Shown here: positions 24,580 to 33,206 of the stretch, piece by piece
Layout: each line of letters opens with the position of its first letter
Position numbering within the stretch: the stretch's first letter is position 1
Assembly (NCBI GenBank): GCA_964523405.1
Contig: CAZGAQ010000015.1
Span: 35,249-99,248, forward strand
Length of the DNA: 64,000 nt
Direction: 5' to 3'
From: CAZGAQ01 sp964523405
GTDB taxonomy: Bacteria > Planctomycetota > Phycisphaerae > UBA1845 > Fen-1342
Notes under the pieces: model-generated
The model's input: the letters and a program-made list of their open reading frames with translations, nothing else
What the model was told of the DNA's origin: nothing
Databases searched by the model: none
Position numbers and translations under genes: made by a program

Positions 24580-25778
24580 CTCCACCGCGCCGCCCGCAGC
24601 GCGCCGGTGCGCCGCAGCGCGCCCCGCGCCGCGGTCCGTCGAAGTCTGCCCCCGAACTGGCCGCGCTTCGTCGCGCGCTGCTCCGCTGGTATCGGGCGAC
24701 CGCGCGCGACCTGCCCTGGCGCCGCACGCGCGCGCCCTACCACATTTGGCTCTCCGAGATCATGCTACAGCAGACCCGCGTCGAGACGGTCCTGCCCTAC
24801 TACGCCCGCTTCCTGGCCGCCTTTCCGACCGTCGCCGAACTGGCCGCCGCACCACTTGACCGCGTGCTGAAACTGTGGGAGGGCCTGGGCTACTACGCAC
24901 GCGGCCGCAATTTGCACGCCGCCGCCCAACACGTCATGTCCGCCTGTGACGGACGCTGGCCGCGCACTGCGGCCGAATGGAGCGCCTTGCCCGGCATCGG
25001 GCGCTACACCGCCGCGGCCATCGCCAGCATTGCCGCCGGCGAGCCCGTCGCGACCGTCGACGGCAACATCACGCGCGTCCTCGCGCGCCTGTTTCGCGTC
25101 GAATCGGACGTCACCGCCAAGCCGACGCGCGACCTCATCTGGCAGCACGCCGAAACGCTGCTCGACCGCCATTCGCCCGGCGATTTCAACCAGGCGCTGA
25201 TGGACCTCGGCGCCCGCATCTGCACGCCGCGCACGCCGGAGTGTGCCGCCTGCCCCTTAGCGCAGGGATGCGCCGCCCGCGCCGCCGGCCGTAGCGCCGC
25301 GCTGCCGCGGCACAAGCGGCGCACGCCCCCGCTGCAGATTCACGCCGCCGCCGCGATCGTGTGCGCGGACGCGCGTTACCTCCTCGTGCAGCGTCCCGCG
25401 CATGGACTACTCGCCGGATTGTGGGGCTGGCCGACCATCGCGTTGTCCGACGGCACATCGGCAGCCCCGCGCTTGCGGGCGCATTTGCGCGCGCTCATCG
25501 GCCGCACGGTGCGACTCACCGCCCCCGTGGCCACGCTCGAGCATGTCTTCACGCACCGCCATCTGCATCTCACGATCTTCGCCGCCACGCTCAAGACGCG
25601 GCAAATCCCGGCACTTTCGCACCCTGCGGCGCGCTGGCTCACCCGCGCGCAGCTGAGCGCCGTCGCGCTCGCGACGGTCGATCGCAAAGCCCTGGCGGCC
25701 GTCGTCGCGCGGCGCCGCAGGGCACACCCACCGACGCGCAAGGTTCGCGCCACGCGCACCGCAGCGCGCGTCCCATGA
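24576..25778 (+). CDS. mutY: A/G-specific adenine glycosylase
   Basis: A 400-residue DNA repair enzyme that removes adenine opposite 8-oxoguanine. The catalytic domain shows EIMLQQTRVETV, the helix-hairpin-helix LPGIGRYTAAAIAS and VDGNITRVLAR with the catalytic Asp. The iron-sulfur loop is C-X6-C-X2-C-X5-C (CTPRTPECAACPLAQGC). A C-terminal NUDIX-like domain (LLVQRPAHGLLAGLWGWP) recognises the lesion. N-terminal 25 residues are basic and poorly conserved. ATG 24576 overlaps the murD stop. The C-terminal tail is Arg-rich. Confidence 0.93.
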   Translation: MTPPRRPQRAGAPQRAPRRGPSKSAPELAALRRALLRWYRATARDLPWRRTRAPYHIWLSEIMLQQTRVETVLPYYARFLAAFPTVAELAAAPLDRVLKLWEGLGYYARGRNLHAAAQHVMSACDGRWPRTAAEWSALPGIGRYTAAAIASIAAGEPVATVDGNITRVLARLFRVESDVTAKPTRDLIWQHAETLLDRHSPGDFNQALMDLGARICTPRTPECAACPLAQGCAARAAGRSAALPRHKRRTPPLQIHAAAAIVCADARYLLVQRPAHGLLAGLWGWPTIALSDGTSAAPRLRAHLRALIGRTVRLTAPVATLEHVFTHRHLHLTIFAATLKTRQIPALSHPAARWLTRAQLSAVALATVDRKALAAVVARRRRAHPPTRKVRATRTAARVP

Positions 25779-25871
25779 CTTGTCGACAAGATTTTTGTGA
25801 TTTTGCTCTTGCACGAATGCCCGCACTTCGCGCAAGATTTGTGTACACGATGACGATCATCGTGTGCACAA
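25779..25871. repeat. Cluster of three palindromes after mutY
   Basis: In an unusually AT-rich patch three palindromes follow each other: CTTGTCGACAAG at 25779-25790 (perfect); CTTGCACGAA (25808-25817) with CTTCGCGCAAG (25826-25836), imperfect; and a 15-bp arm pair, TTGTGTACACGATGA (25839-25853) with its near-complement at 25857-25871 (one G-U pair). All carry CTTG...CAAG-type ends. Function unknown; operator, recombination site or structured RNA are all possible. Confidence 0.6.
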
Positions 25872-25905
25872 GTACATGAGCGGCCGCAACTCGGTCGCTG
25901 CAACC

Positions 25906-25951
25906 GATGGAAGGTCGACCCGCGCCACGGCTGGACCTTCCATCTTTTTTT
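25906..25951 (+). terminator. Strong Rho-independent terminator
   Basis: GATGGAAGGTC (25906-25916) pairs perfectly with GACCTTCCATC (25934-25944), and seven T follow (25945-25951). It ends transcripts of murD-mutY, or of a small RNA arising in the palindrome cluster upstream, just before the methyltransferase start at 25978. Confidence 0.88.
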
Positions 25952-25977
25952 GCGCGCGGCGCGCCTAGCATTGAGAC

Positions 25978-26598
25978 ATGTTCACACAGACGATTCAGCC
26001 CCCGGCGCGCCAGCAGATCGAACGCATCGCGCGCCTGGTCGCGCGCCGTGACGATGCCTGGGCCATTCCCCGGATTTCGGCCGAAATCCTGCATTCCCTC
26101 GTGCTAGCCGGTGGATACCGCCGCGGCCTCGAAGTCGGCACCAGCTACGGCTACAGCGGCCTGTGGATCGCCACCGCGCTCCAGCACAATGGCGGCACGC
26201 TGACCACGCTCGAGCAGAATCCCGCGAAGGTGGCCGCCGCCCGCGCGACGTTCGCCCGGGCCGCGCTCGGCGACACCGTGACCGTCGTCGCCGGCAGCGC
26301 GGCCCAGACGCTTGCCGCGGTGTCGGGCCCCTTCGACTTCGTGTTCCTCGATGCGGACAAGGAGAACACGCGCCACTATTTCGATCTGGTCTGGCCCAAG
26401 CTCGCCCACCGCGCCACGCTGGTGACCGACAACGTCACGTCGCACGCCGCCGAACTCAAGAGCTTCGTCACCTATCTGCGCCGCCACCCCCGACTCGTCA
26501 GCATGTTGCTGCCGGTCGGCTCCGGCCTCGAGATCACGGTGAAGCTCGATCCATACCACCCCACGGTCACGCCCGACGGCGCCGACTGGGTGATCTAG
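25978..26598 (+). CDS. Class I O-methyltransferase (catechol/MdmC type)
   Basis: A 206-residue SAM-dependent O-methyltransferase. GLEVGTSYGYSGLWIA is motif I (about residues 45-60), LTTLEQNPAKVAAAR motif II, FVFLDADKENTRHYFD carries the metal-binding Asp residues typical of the cation-dependent Methyltransf_3 family, and VTDNV with SGLEITVK closes the fold. ATG 25978 follows a strong terminator by 26 bases, so its own promoter must be very close, possibly within the terminator/palindrome region. Substrate unknown. Confidence 0.85.
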   Translation: MFTQTIQPPARQQIERIARLVARRDDAWAIPRISAEILHSLVLAGGYRRGLEVGTSYGYSGLWIATALQHNGGTLTTLEQNPAKVAAARATFARAALGDTVTVVAGSAAQTLAAVSGPFDFVFLDADKENTRHYFDLVWPKLAHRATLVTDNVTSHAAELKSFVTYLRRHPRLVSMLLPVGSGLEITVKLDPYHPTVTPDGADWVI

Positions 26599-26626
26599 CG
26601 CGGTTTCACAAATGGTGTGTTGCCGG

Positions 26627-26744
26627 GTAGCGTCGGGCCTCCCCCTGCCCCGCACACATGGGAACGGTGCCTGACGTTGCGTTGCGCTGGGTGGGCAACG
26701 CCGCAATCCTGGACCCGCTCTCGGCTGCCATGAGCATGGCAGCC
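26627..26744. repeat. Dispersed repeat box and hairpin between convergent genes
   Basis: GTAGCGTCGGGCCTCC at 26627 is a variant of the box at 15783. Downstream GGCTGCCAT (26723-26731) pairs with ATGGCAGCC (26736-26744) around a GAGC loop. The hairpin can terminate either convergent gene. Confidence 0.6.
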
Positions 26745-26751
26745 GCGGTCG

Positions 26752-27414
26752 CTACTTCCGCGCCAGCTCCAGCACCTGGTCCACGAGCTTGCGAATGCCC
26801 TCGTTCACGGCGGCCGGCCCCGGCCCGAGCATGTACGCCGGCGTGCTCACGATGCGGTGCTCCCGGTCGACGGCGATCTCGTTCACCGCATGGTCCTCGT
26901 GCACGCAGCCCATGGCGACAATGGCCTGCGCCGTACCGGGGTCGCGACCGATCGTCAGGCGGGCCCGCGTGCCGTGCTGCCCCAGGATGCGCGCCAGTGT
27001 CGCCGGCGCGATGCAGATCGCCCCGACGGGTTGGCGCGCCGCGACGCATTCGCGCACCAGCCGTTCGACCTCCGGATGCACGCTGCACGCCGCCCCGCGC
27101 TGCGCAAAATCGCTCAGGTTCGTCGCCGCCCCGAACCCGCCCGGTAGGATCAACCCGTCCAGATCGGCCGCGTGCAGCCCCGCCACGTCCCGAATCTCGC
27201 CCCGCGCGATGCGGGCCGCCTCGTGCAGCACGTTCCGCTTTTCCCCCGTGGGCTGCTTCGTCACGTGATCCACAACCGCCAGCTCGCAGTTCGGCGCGCA
27301 GCACACGGCCGTCGCCCCCCGCTGATCCAGCGCCAGCAGCGTCAGCACCGCCTCGTGAATCTCCGCCCCATCGAACACGCCGCAACCCGACAGCAAAACA
27401 CCAATCTTCGGCAT
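26752..27414 (-). CDS. elbB: ElbB-like DJ-1/PfpI-superfamily protein
   Basis: A 220-residue class I glutamine amidotransferase-like protein of the ElbB (isoprenoid biosynthesis glyoxalase) group. It begins KIGVLLSGCGVFDGAEIHEA, the family hallmark, has DGLILPGGFGAATNLSDFA, the nucleophile region GAICIAPATL with Cys, and ends with HRIVSTPAYMLG. ElbB was linked to isoprenoid synthesis and shows glyoxalase activity in E. coli; the physiological role remains poorly known. AAGGAGC lies 8 bases before ATG 27414. It is divergent from pcm across 143 bases. Confidence 0.88.
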   Translation of the reverse strand: MPKIGVLLSGCGVFDGAEIHEAVLTLLALDQRGATAVCCAPNCELAVVDHVTKQPTGEKRNVLHEAARIARGEIRDVAGLHAADLDGLILPGGFGAATNLSDFAQRGAACSVHPEVERLVRECVAARQPVGAICIAPATLARILGQHGTRARLTIGRDPGTAQAIVAMGCVHEDHAVNEIAVDREHRIVSTPAYMLGPGPAAVNEGIRKLVDQVLELARK

Positions 27415-27557
27415 CGGAAGCTCCTTGTCACGGCCCAATCCGTACCGGCCCACCGCACACCGCCCCCGGCCGCTCACCCGGGGATTCTAGCTCCGTCCGC
27501 GGACCGGCGGCACTCCTCGCCTGTCCCCTTCGGCCGGTCCCGCTATCATACACGCGC

Positions 27558-28220
27558 ATGTCTCCCGCGCCCGGCCAGCCCGATCGCCAGCAGGAGCGCA
27601 CGCTCATGGTGCGCGAGCAACTCGTCCAGCGCGGCATCGCCGCGCCCGCCGTGCTCGCCGCCCTGGAGCGCATTCCCCGCGAGCTCTTCGTCCCGTCGCA
27701 GGTCGCGGACCGCGCCTATGTCGACAGTGCCCTGCCGATCGACTGCGAGCAGACCATCTCCCAGCCCTACATGGTCGCCCACATGACCGAACGCCTCGGC
27801 CTGCAACCCTCCCACCGCGTGCTGGAGATCGGCACCGGCTCCGGCTACCAGACCGCGATCCTCGCCACCCTCGCCGCCCACGTCTACACCATCGAATGGC
27901 ATCTCAAGCTGCTGAACCAGGCGGCCACCCGTCTCGCGCACCTGCACCTGCACAATGTCACGTTCCGCTGTGGCGATGGCTCCCTCGGCTGGCCCGCCTA
28001 CGCCCCCTTCGACGCCATCCTCGTGACCGCCGGAGCACCCGACGTGCCGGAGCCGCTCCCGGAACAGCTCGCCGTCGGCGGCCGCTTGATTGTGCCAGTC
28101 GGACCGCTCGAGGATCAGGTGCTCGCCTGCGTCGAGCGGACCGCGACCGGCTATACCCGGCACGAGGCCTTGCGTTGCAGATTTGTTAAACTGTGGGGGC
28201 AAGCCGGCTGGCGCGCGTAG
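27558..28220 (+). CDS. pcm: Protein-L-isoaspartate O-methyltransferase
   Basis: A 220-residue repair methyltransferase for isoaspartyl residues. MVREQLVQRGI and IPRELFVP are the family N-terminus, ALPIDCEQTISQPYMVAHM is the substrate loop (QTISQPY), VLEIGTGSGYQTAILA motif I, GDGSLGWP and ILVTAGAPDVPEPL, then GGRLIVPVGP. ATG 27558 has no strong ribosome binding site, and a TATCAT hexamer lies only 8 bases before it (27544-27549), so the mRNA might be nearly leaderless. Confidence 0.92.
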   Translation: MSPAPGQPDRQQERTLMVREQLVQRGIAAPAVLAALERIPRELFVPSQVADRAYVDSALPIDCEQTISQPYMVAHMTERLGLQPSHRVLEIGTGSGYQTAILATLAAHVYTIEWHLKLLNQAATRLAHLHLHNVTFRCGDGSLGWPAYAPFDAILVTAGAPDVPEPLPEQLAVGGRLIVPVGPLEDQVLACVERTATGYTRHEALRCRFVKLWGQAGWRA

Positions 28221-28263
28221 CCTGCCCTGCGGTCGGCGCGAATCCGCATGCTTCCCGGTCCCG

Positions 28264-28292
28264 TTTTCACGGCCGCCGAATTGCGATATGCT
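28264..28292 (+). promoter_or_regulatory. Candidate sigma-70-type promoter of the ior operon
   Basis: TTTTCA (28264-28269) and TATGCT (28287-28292) are separated by exactly 17 bases; each matches the consensus in four of six positions. Transcription would start near 28299, giving a leader of about 110 bases before iorA. Confidence 0.5.
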
Positions 28293-28411
28293 GGGACCAT
28301 CGACCGACTGGTGCAGCACCGCCCCTTCGTCCGATCCACCGGGTCTGCCGGAGTCCCTGGATTGAGTCGGCTCACGTCGCGGGCTCCGCACCAGTCCACG
28401 GAGCAGCACGG

Positions 28412-30052
28412 ATGAAGAACGAGCTATTGCTGGGCGACGAGGCCATCGCCCTGGCCGCGATCCACGCCGGCATCGGCGGGGCCTTTTCCTACCCCGGGAC
28501 CCCCGCGACCGAGATCTTCGAGTACATCCAGGCGTGGTCCACGGCGCACGGCAAGATCGCCGCGCGCTGGTCCGCCAACGAAAAGGTCGCCTACGAAGAA
28601 GCCCTCGGCATGTCCTATGCCGGGCGTCGCGCGATCGTCTCCATGAAACACGTCGGGCTCAACGTCGCCGCCGACCCGTTCGTGAACTCCGCGCTGACCG
28701 GTGTCAACGGCGGGCTCGTCTTGGTCGTGGCGGACGACCCCGGCATGCACTCCTCGCAGAACGAGCAGGACAGCCGGTATTACGCCGAGTTCGCGCAGGT
28801 CCCGGTGCTCGAGCCGGGCACGCAGCAGGAAGCGTACGATCTCGCGCGCGAGGCCTTCGAGCTGTCTGAGAAATTCAACCTGCCCGTGATGATCCGCATG
28901 GTGACGCGTCTGGCCCACAGCCGCTCCAACGTGCGCGTACAGCCTCCGGCGCCCGACGAGGAGCGTCCGCGCCTGCCCGCCCCGGACCCGAACAACTGGA
29001 CGCTCGTGCCCGCCAACGCGCGGCGCCGCTTCCGCCAGCTCCTGCATATGCAGCCGTTGCTGCGGGAATGGTCCAACAAGAACCCACGCAACGAGCTGTC
29101 CCTGGCCGGCAAGCGCGGCATCATCGCGGCGGGCCTGGCCTACAACTACGTCCGCGAGGCCCTCGGCGCCCACCCCGAGTTCTCGCTGCTGCGCGTGAAT
29201 ACGTACCCCCTGCCCATCGGGCGCATCCGCAACCTGGTCGACCATTGCGAAGAGATTCTCGTCTTCGAGGAGGGCTATCCCTTTATCGAAAATCGCCTCA
29301 GCGGCCTGCTCGGTCTGCCCGGCAAGGCCGTGCACGGTAAGCTCAGCGGACATCTGCCGCCCGACGGTGAGCTGACACCCGACATCGTCGCCGCCGCCCT
29401 CGGCCAGCCCGCGCATCAGCATGCCGCCGCCCTCGAGGACCTGACCAACCGCCCGCCGGCGCTGTGCCGCGGCTGCCCGCACGCCGACACGTTCAAGGCC
29501 ATCATCGACGCGACCGGGGCCCAGAGTGGCGCGCTGCTCTTCAGCGACATCGGCTGCTACACGCTCGGCGTGCTGCCGCCCTATCGCGCCGTGCACTCCT
29601 GCGTGGACATGGGCGCCTCGATCGCGATGGCCCACGGGGCCGCTCAGGCCGGCGCCCACCCGGTCCTCTGCACCATCGGCGACTCCACCTTCACGCACTC
29701 CGGCATGACCCCGCTGATCGGCGCCATCCGGGCCAATGCGAACATGACCGTCTTCATCCTCGACAACGAAATCGTCGCCATGACCGGCGGGCAGGAAACC
29801 ATGGCGGCCGGCGGGCAACTCATCCAGCTGCTCCGGGGCCTGGGCGCCACCGACGCACAACTGCAGCTCATGGAGCCCCTGCCCAAGAACCACCAGCAGA
29901 ACGTGGAACTGATCCGCAAGGCCATCAACCAGCGCGGCCTGTCGATCATCGTCGCGCAGCGCGAGTGCATCCACAATCGCCGTAAGGCCAAGGCCGCCGA
30001 GAAGCCGGCGGCCACCCCGGCCGCGCCGACGTGCCAGGCGTGCGGAGCGTAG
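28412..30052 (+). CDS. iorA: Indolepyruvate:ferredoxin oxidoreductase alpha subunit, lacking ferredoxin domain
   Basis: A 546-residue thiamine-diphosphate enzyme subunit that oxidatively decarboxylates aryl-pyruvates (from Trp, Phe, Tyr) to aryl-acetyl-CoA, reducing ferredoxin. Order: pyrimidine-binding domain with FSYPGTPATEIFEYI and the catalytic-type Glu in ARWSANEKVAYEEA; transketolase-C-like linker; CRGCPHADTFKAI; then the diphosphate-binding GDSTFTHSGMTPLIGAIRAN with ILDNEIVAMTGGQET. Normal IorA proteins end in a domain binding two [4Fe-4S] clusters; here the sequence stops after an Ala/Pro linker with only CQACGA. GGAGC precedes ATG 28412. The beta subunit follows 76 bases later in a fusion protein, so the two form an operon. 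Confidence 0.9.
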   Translation: MKNELLLGDEAIALAAIHAGIGGAFSYPGTPATEIFEYIQAWSTAHGKIAARWSANEKVAYEEALGMSYAGRRAIVSMKHVGLNVAADPFVNSALTGVNGGLVLVVADDPGMHSSQNEQDSRYYAEFAQVPVLEPGTQQEAYDLAREAFELSEKFNLPVMIRMVTRLAHSRSNVRVQPPAPDEERPRLPAPDPNNWTLVPANARRRFRQLLHMQPLLREWSNKNPRNELSLAGKRGIIAAGLAYNYVREALGAHPEFSLLRVNTYPLPIGRIRNLVDHCEEILVFEEGYPFIENRLSGLLGLPGKAVHGKLSGHLPPDGELTPDIVAAALGQPAHQHAAALEDLTNRPPALCRGCPHADTFKAIIDATGAQSGALLFSDIGCYTLGVLPPYRAVHSCVDMGASIAMAHGAAQAGAHPVLCTIGDSTFTHSGMTPLIGAIRANANMTVFILDNEIVAMTGGQETMAAGGQLIQLLRGLGATDAQLQLMEPLPKNHQQNVELIRKAINQRGLSIIVAQRECIHNRRKAKAAEKPAATPAAPTCQACGA

Positions 30053-30128
30053 GGCGTGCGGGATCGCAGGATCAAGGGTTCAAGAAGACGCGGGGACGCG
30101 GCGTGCCGCGATAGCGAGGAAGCCCATC

Positions 30129-33100
30129 GTGGAACAGAATCTGATTCTCGCGGGTGTCGGTGGCCAAGGCATTCTCTCCATCGCCCGGGCGATCTCCATC
30201 GCCGCCCTGCGGCGCGACCTGCACCTCAAGCAGGCCGAGGTCCATGGCATGTCCCAACGCGGCGGCGCCGTGCAGTCCCACTTGCGCATCGCCGACCACG
30301 AGCTGTTCAGTGACCTCATCCCCGTCGGGCAGGCCGACATCATCTTCTCTGTCGAACCGCTCGAAGCCCTGCGCTACGTGCACTTTCTCAACCCCGGCGG
30401 CATGATGGTGGTCAGCACCAATGCCTTCATCAACATCGAGAACTACCCCGCCATCGAGCAGGTCCTCGACCGCATCGCCGAGTTCCCCCGCCACGTCCTC
30501 ATCGACGCCGATACGCTCGCCAAGGCCGCCGGCTCCGTCCAGGCCGCCAACATCGTCACCCTCGGCGCCGGCTCGCTCTTCCTCGAACTCGACGCCCGCG
30601 AGCTCGAGGACGCCGTCGCCGAGATGTTCGCTGCCAAGGGCGAGAAGATCATCAACGTCAACCGCAAGGCCTTCCGCCTCGGCCGCAACGCGGCCGCAGC
30701 CTATCGCGATGGCCTGCAGCGCGGCGGCACCTCCCGCGCCGTCCGCAGTTGGATCGACAGCCTGCCCCCCGACGCCCTCCTCGGCGACGAGCCCCCGCAA
30801 CCCCCCGCGTTCGACGACATCGACCTCGTCACCAATCGCCTCACCGGCGCCGAAGCGACCGCCTTCGAGCGCACGCTGCTCCGCGCGTACCAGGAAGACC
30901 GCCGCCCGCTCTACGAGCACGAAGTCTACATGCTGGTCGAGCTCGTCGGCGCCATCTCGCCCCCGCGCTACGTCTTCGTCCCACGCGACGGCATGATCGC
31001 CCCCGAAACGCTCGAGCGCTTCCCCGGCCAGCGCGTCGTCCTCAAGCTCGTCTCGCAGGACGTCACGCACAAGACCGACGCTCAGGCCGTCGTCTTCGTC
31101 GCCAAGGAATACGAGCTGGTCCGCCGCGAGATCGAACGCCTCATCGAGCGCCAGGCCCCCGCCGCCCGCATCGCCGGCGTCCTGGTCGTCGAGTTCGTCG
31201 AACGCACCCAGGCCGGCTTCGGCAACGAGCTCTTCGTCGGCGTCCGCGCCACCCGCGAGTTCGGCCCGGTCATCGCGGCCGGCCTCGGCGGCATCGACAC
31301 CGAGTACCTCGCCAGCAAGATGAAGCCCGGCATCGCCGTCGCCAAGGCCTGCGCCATGGACACCTCCGCCGAGGAATTCCTGGAGCTGTTCAAGCAGACC
31401 GCCGCCTACGACGTCCTCGCCGGCCGCGCCCGCGGACATCGCCGCATCGTCTCCGACGGCGAACTGCTCCGCTGCTTCCGCGCGTTCATCTCCATCGCCC
31501 GGCACTTCTGCGTCGACCGCGGCGCCGAAGGCCCCGACATCGCCGAGCTCGAGGTCAACCCCTTCGCGTTCCGCAACGAACGCCTCGTCCCGCTCGACGG
31601 CCGCGGCCGCCTCGCCACCGCCGCCAAGCGCCCCGCCGCGCGGCCCGCCGACAAAGTCCAGCACCTGCTCGAGCCGCGCGCCATCGCCGTCCTCGGCGTG
31701 TCCTCCACCAGCCGCAACTTCGGCCGCATCATCCTCAACAATATCCAGGGCTGCGGCTTCCCCGCCCAGCACCTGTACGTCGTGAAGGACGGCGAGCAGA
31801 CCGTCGACGGCGTGCCTTGCGTGCCGTCCGTCAGCGCCCTGCCGGAATTCGTCGACATGCTCGTCATCGCCGCCCCCGCCGCCGCCATCCCACAGCTCAC
31901 CGGCGAGATCACCGCGAGCGGCAAGGTCGGCGCCGCCATCATGATCCCCGGCGGCATGGGCGAGACCGAAGGCACCGAGGAAATCGACCGCCAGATTCGC
32001 GCCGCCATCGCCGCGGGCCGCAGCGCTCCCGGCGGCGGCCCCGTCTTCCTCGGCCCCAACTGCATGGGCATCCAGTCCCGCCCGGGACACTACGACACGT
32101 TCTTCATCCCCGCCAAGAAGCTCGACACGCGCTGGAGCGCCCCGCCGCGCCGCGTCGCCCTCGTCTCCCAAAGCGGCGCCTTCATCGTCAGCCGCCTCAG
32201 CAATCTCGCGACGCTCGACCCGGCGCTGACGATATCCCTCGGCAACCAGATCGACCTGACGATGGCGGACTTCCTCCGCGCCGTCGGCCAGCGCGACGAC
32301 ATCGACGTCGTTGGCGTCTACGTCGAGGGCTTCAACAACCTCGACGGCCTCGACTTCGTTCGCGCCCTCCGCCAGGTCGCCGCCGCCGGCAAGGTCGTCG
32401 TCTTCTACAAAGCCGGTCGCACCCCCTCCGGTCGCACCGCCGCCGCCGGTCACACCGCCTCCGTCGCCGGCGACTACGACGTCTGCCTCGCCGCCGCTGC
32501 AAATGCCGGCGCCCTGGTGGTCGAATCCTTCAAGGAGTTCGAGCAGCTCGTCGAACTCGCCACCGCCCTGCACGGCAAGCTCATGCCCGCCAACCTGTCC
32601 ACCGTTCCGCGCCTCGGCTGCATCTCCAACGCCGGCTTCGAGACCGTCGGCATGGCCGATGCCACGCTCGGCGCCGACTACCACGTCGAGTTGCCCCCGC
32701 TCCCGGACAGCAGCAAGCAGCGCCTCGCCGGCATCCTCGCCCAGCACAAGCTCGACAAGCTCGTCAACGCCCGCAACCCCCTCGACGTCACGCCGATGGC
32801 CAGTGACGCCGCAATCGGCGATTGCGTGCAAGCGCTGCTGGACAACCCCGCGGTCGACGCGCTGATCACGTCGTTCGTGCCGCTCTCGCCCGCCATGCTC
32901 ACCACGCCCGACGAAATCGGCCGCCCCGGCTCCATCGCCGAGCGACTCATCAAGCTTTTCAGTGCGGCCGCCAAACCCATGATCGTCAGCATCGACTCGG
33001 GCGGTCTCTATGACGCCTTGGCGAACGAGCTGCGGGCCGCGCGCATCCCCGTCTTCCGGTCGTGCGATCAGGCCATGCGGGCGCTCGGCCGCTACCTGTG

Positions 33101-33203
33101 CCACCGCGCCCCGCGTCCGGGCACCGTCGTCGCCTCGCCCACCGAGCGCGTCGTCCCGCTGCCCGGCAGCGCCCCGCACGGCGTCGCCCCGGCCCAGACG
33201 TAG
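30129..33203 (+). CDS. Fusion: indolepyruvate oxidoreductase beta subunit + ADP-forming acyl-CoA synthetase (beta and alpha parts)
   Basis: A 1024-residue three-part protein. Residues 1 to ~195 are IorB (LAGVGGQGILSIARAI, EVHGMSQRGGAVQSHLR, DIIFSVEPLEALRY). Residues ~225-460 are the ATP-grasp domain of NDP-forming acyl-CoA synthetases, with VVLKLVSQDVTHKTDAQAV (His314) and FGNELFVGVRATREFGPVI. Residues ~515-660 are the CoA-binding domain (LEPRAIAVLGVSSTSRNFG, GPNCMGIQS), followed to ~980 by the succinyl-CoA-ligase-like domain with AAGHTASVAGDY, whose His775 aligns with the phosphorylated His. IorA+IorB make aryl-acetyl-CoA; the synthetase part can cleave it to the acid with ATP formation. In archaea these are separate enzymes. 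The beta-then-alpha domain order is the reverse of the usual single-chain synthetases. No frameshift is seen. Confidence 0.9.
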   Translation: MEQNLILAGVGGQGILSIARAISIAALRRDLHLKQAEVHGMSQRGGAVQSHLRIADHELFSDLIPVGQADIIFSVEPLEALRYVHFLNPGGMMVVSTNAFINIENYPAIEQVLDRIAEFPRHVLIDADTLAKAAGSVQAANIVTLGAGSLFLELDARELEDAVAEMFAAKGEKIINVNRKAFRLGRNAAAAYRDGLQRGGTSRAVRSWIDSLPPDALLGDEPPQPPAFDDIDLVTNRLTGAEATAFERTLLRAYQEDRRPLYEHEVYMLVELVGAISPPRYVFVPRDGMIAPETLERFPGQRVVLKLVSQDVTHKTDAQAVVFVAKEYELVRREIERLIERQAPAARIAGVLVVEFVERTQAGFGNELFVGVRATREFGPVIAAGLGGIDTEYLASKMKPGIAVAKACAMDTSAEEFLELFKQTAAYDVLAGRARGHRRIVSDGELLRCFRAFISIARHFCVDRGAEGPDIAELEVNPFAFRNERLVPLDGRGRLATAAKRPAARPADKVQHLLEPRAIAVLGVSSTSRNFGRIILNNIQGCGFPAQHLYVVKDGEQTVDGVPCVPSVSALPEFVDMLVIAAPAAAIPQLTGEITASGKVGAAIMIPGGMGETEGTEEIDRQIRAAIAAGRSAPGGGPVFLGPNCMGIQSRPGHYDTFFIPAKKLDTRWSAPPRRVALVSQSGAFIVSRLSNLATLDPALTISLGNQIDLTMADFLRAVGQRDDIDVVGVYVEGFNNLDGLDFVRALRQVAAAGKVVVFYKAGRTPSGRTAAAGHTASVAGDYDVCLAAAANAGALVVESFKEFEQLVELATALHGKLMPANLSTVPRLGCISNAGFETVGMADATLGADYHVELPPLPDSSKQRLAGILAQHKLDKLVNARNPLDVTPMASDAAIGDCVQALLDNPAVDALITSFVPLSPAMLTTPDEIGRPGSIAERLIKLFSAAAKPMIVSIDSGGLYDALANELRAARIPVFRSCDQAMRALGRYLCHRAPRPGTVVASPTERVVPLPGSAPHGVAPAQT

Positions 33204-33206
33204 CCT

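Noticed and set aside
23131..24585. Long N-terminal part of a minus-strand frame upstream of the GNAT domain
   Set aside because: It is antisense to murD. Only the last 176 residues, from ATG 23130, have the acetyltransferase pattern.
25361..25879. A plus-strand frame running through the end of mutY into the palindromes
   Set aside because: It is out of frame with mutY, Arg/Pro-rich, and has no start signal; the palindromes are better read as non-coding.
30072..33179. A 1035-codon open frame on the minus strand
   Set aside because: It is an exact antisense shadow of the IorB-synthetase fusion. Its translation is low-complexity Gly/Ala/Asp/Val and has no domain, which is a known effect of strong GC bias at third positions.
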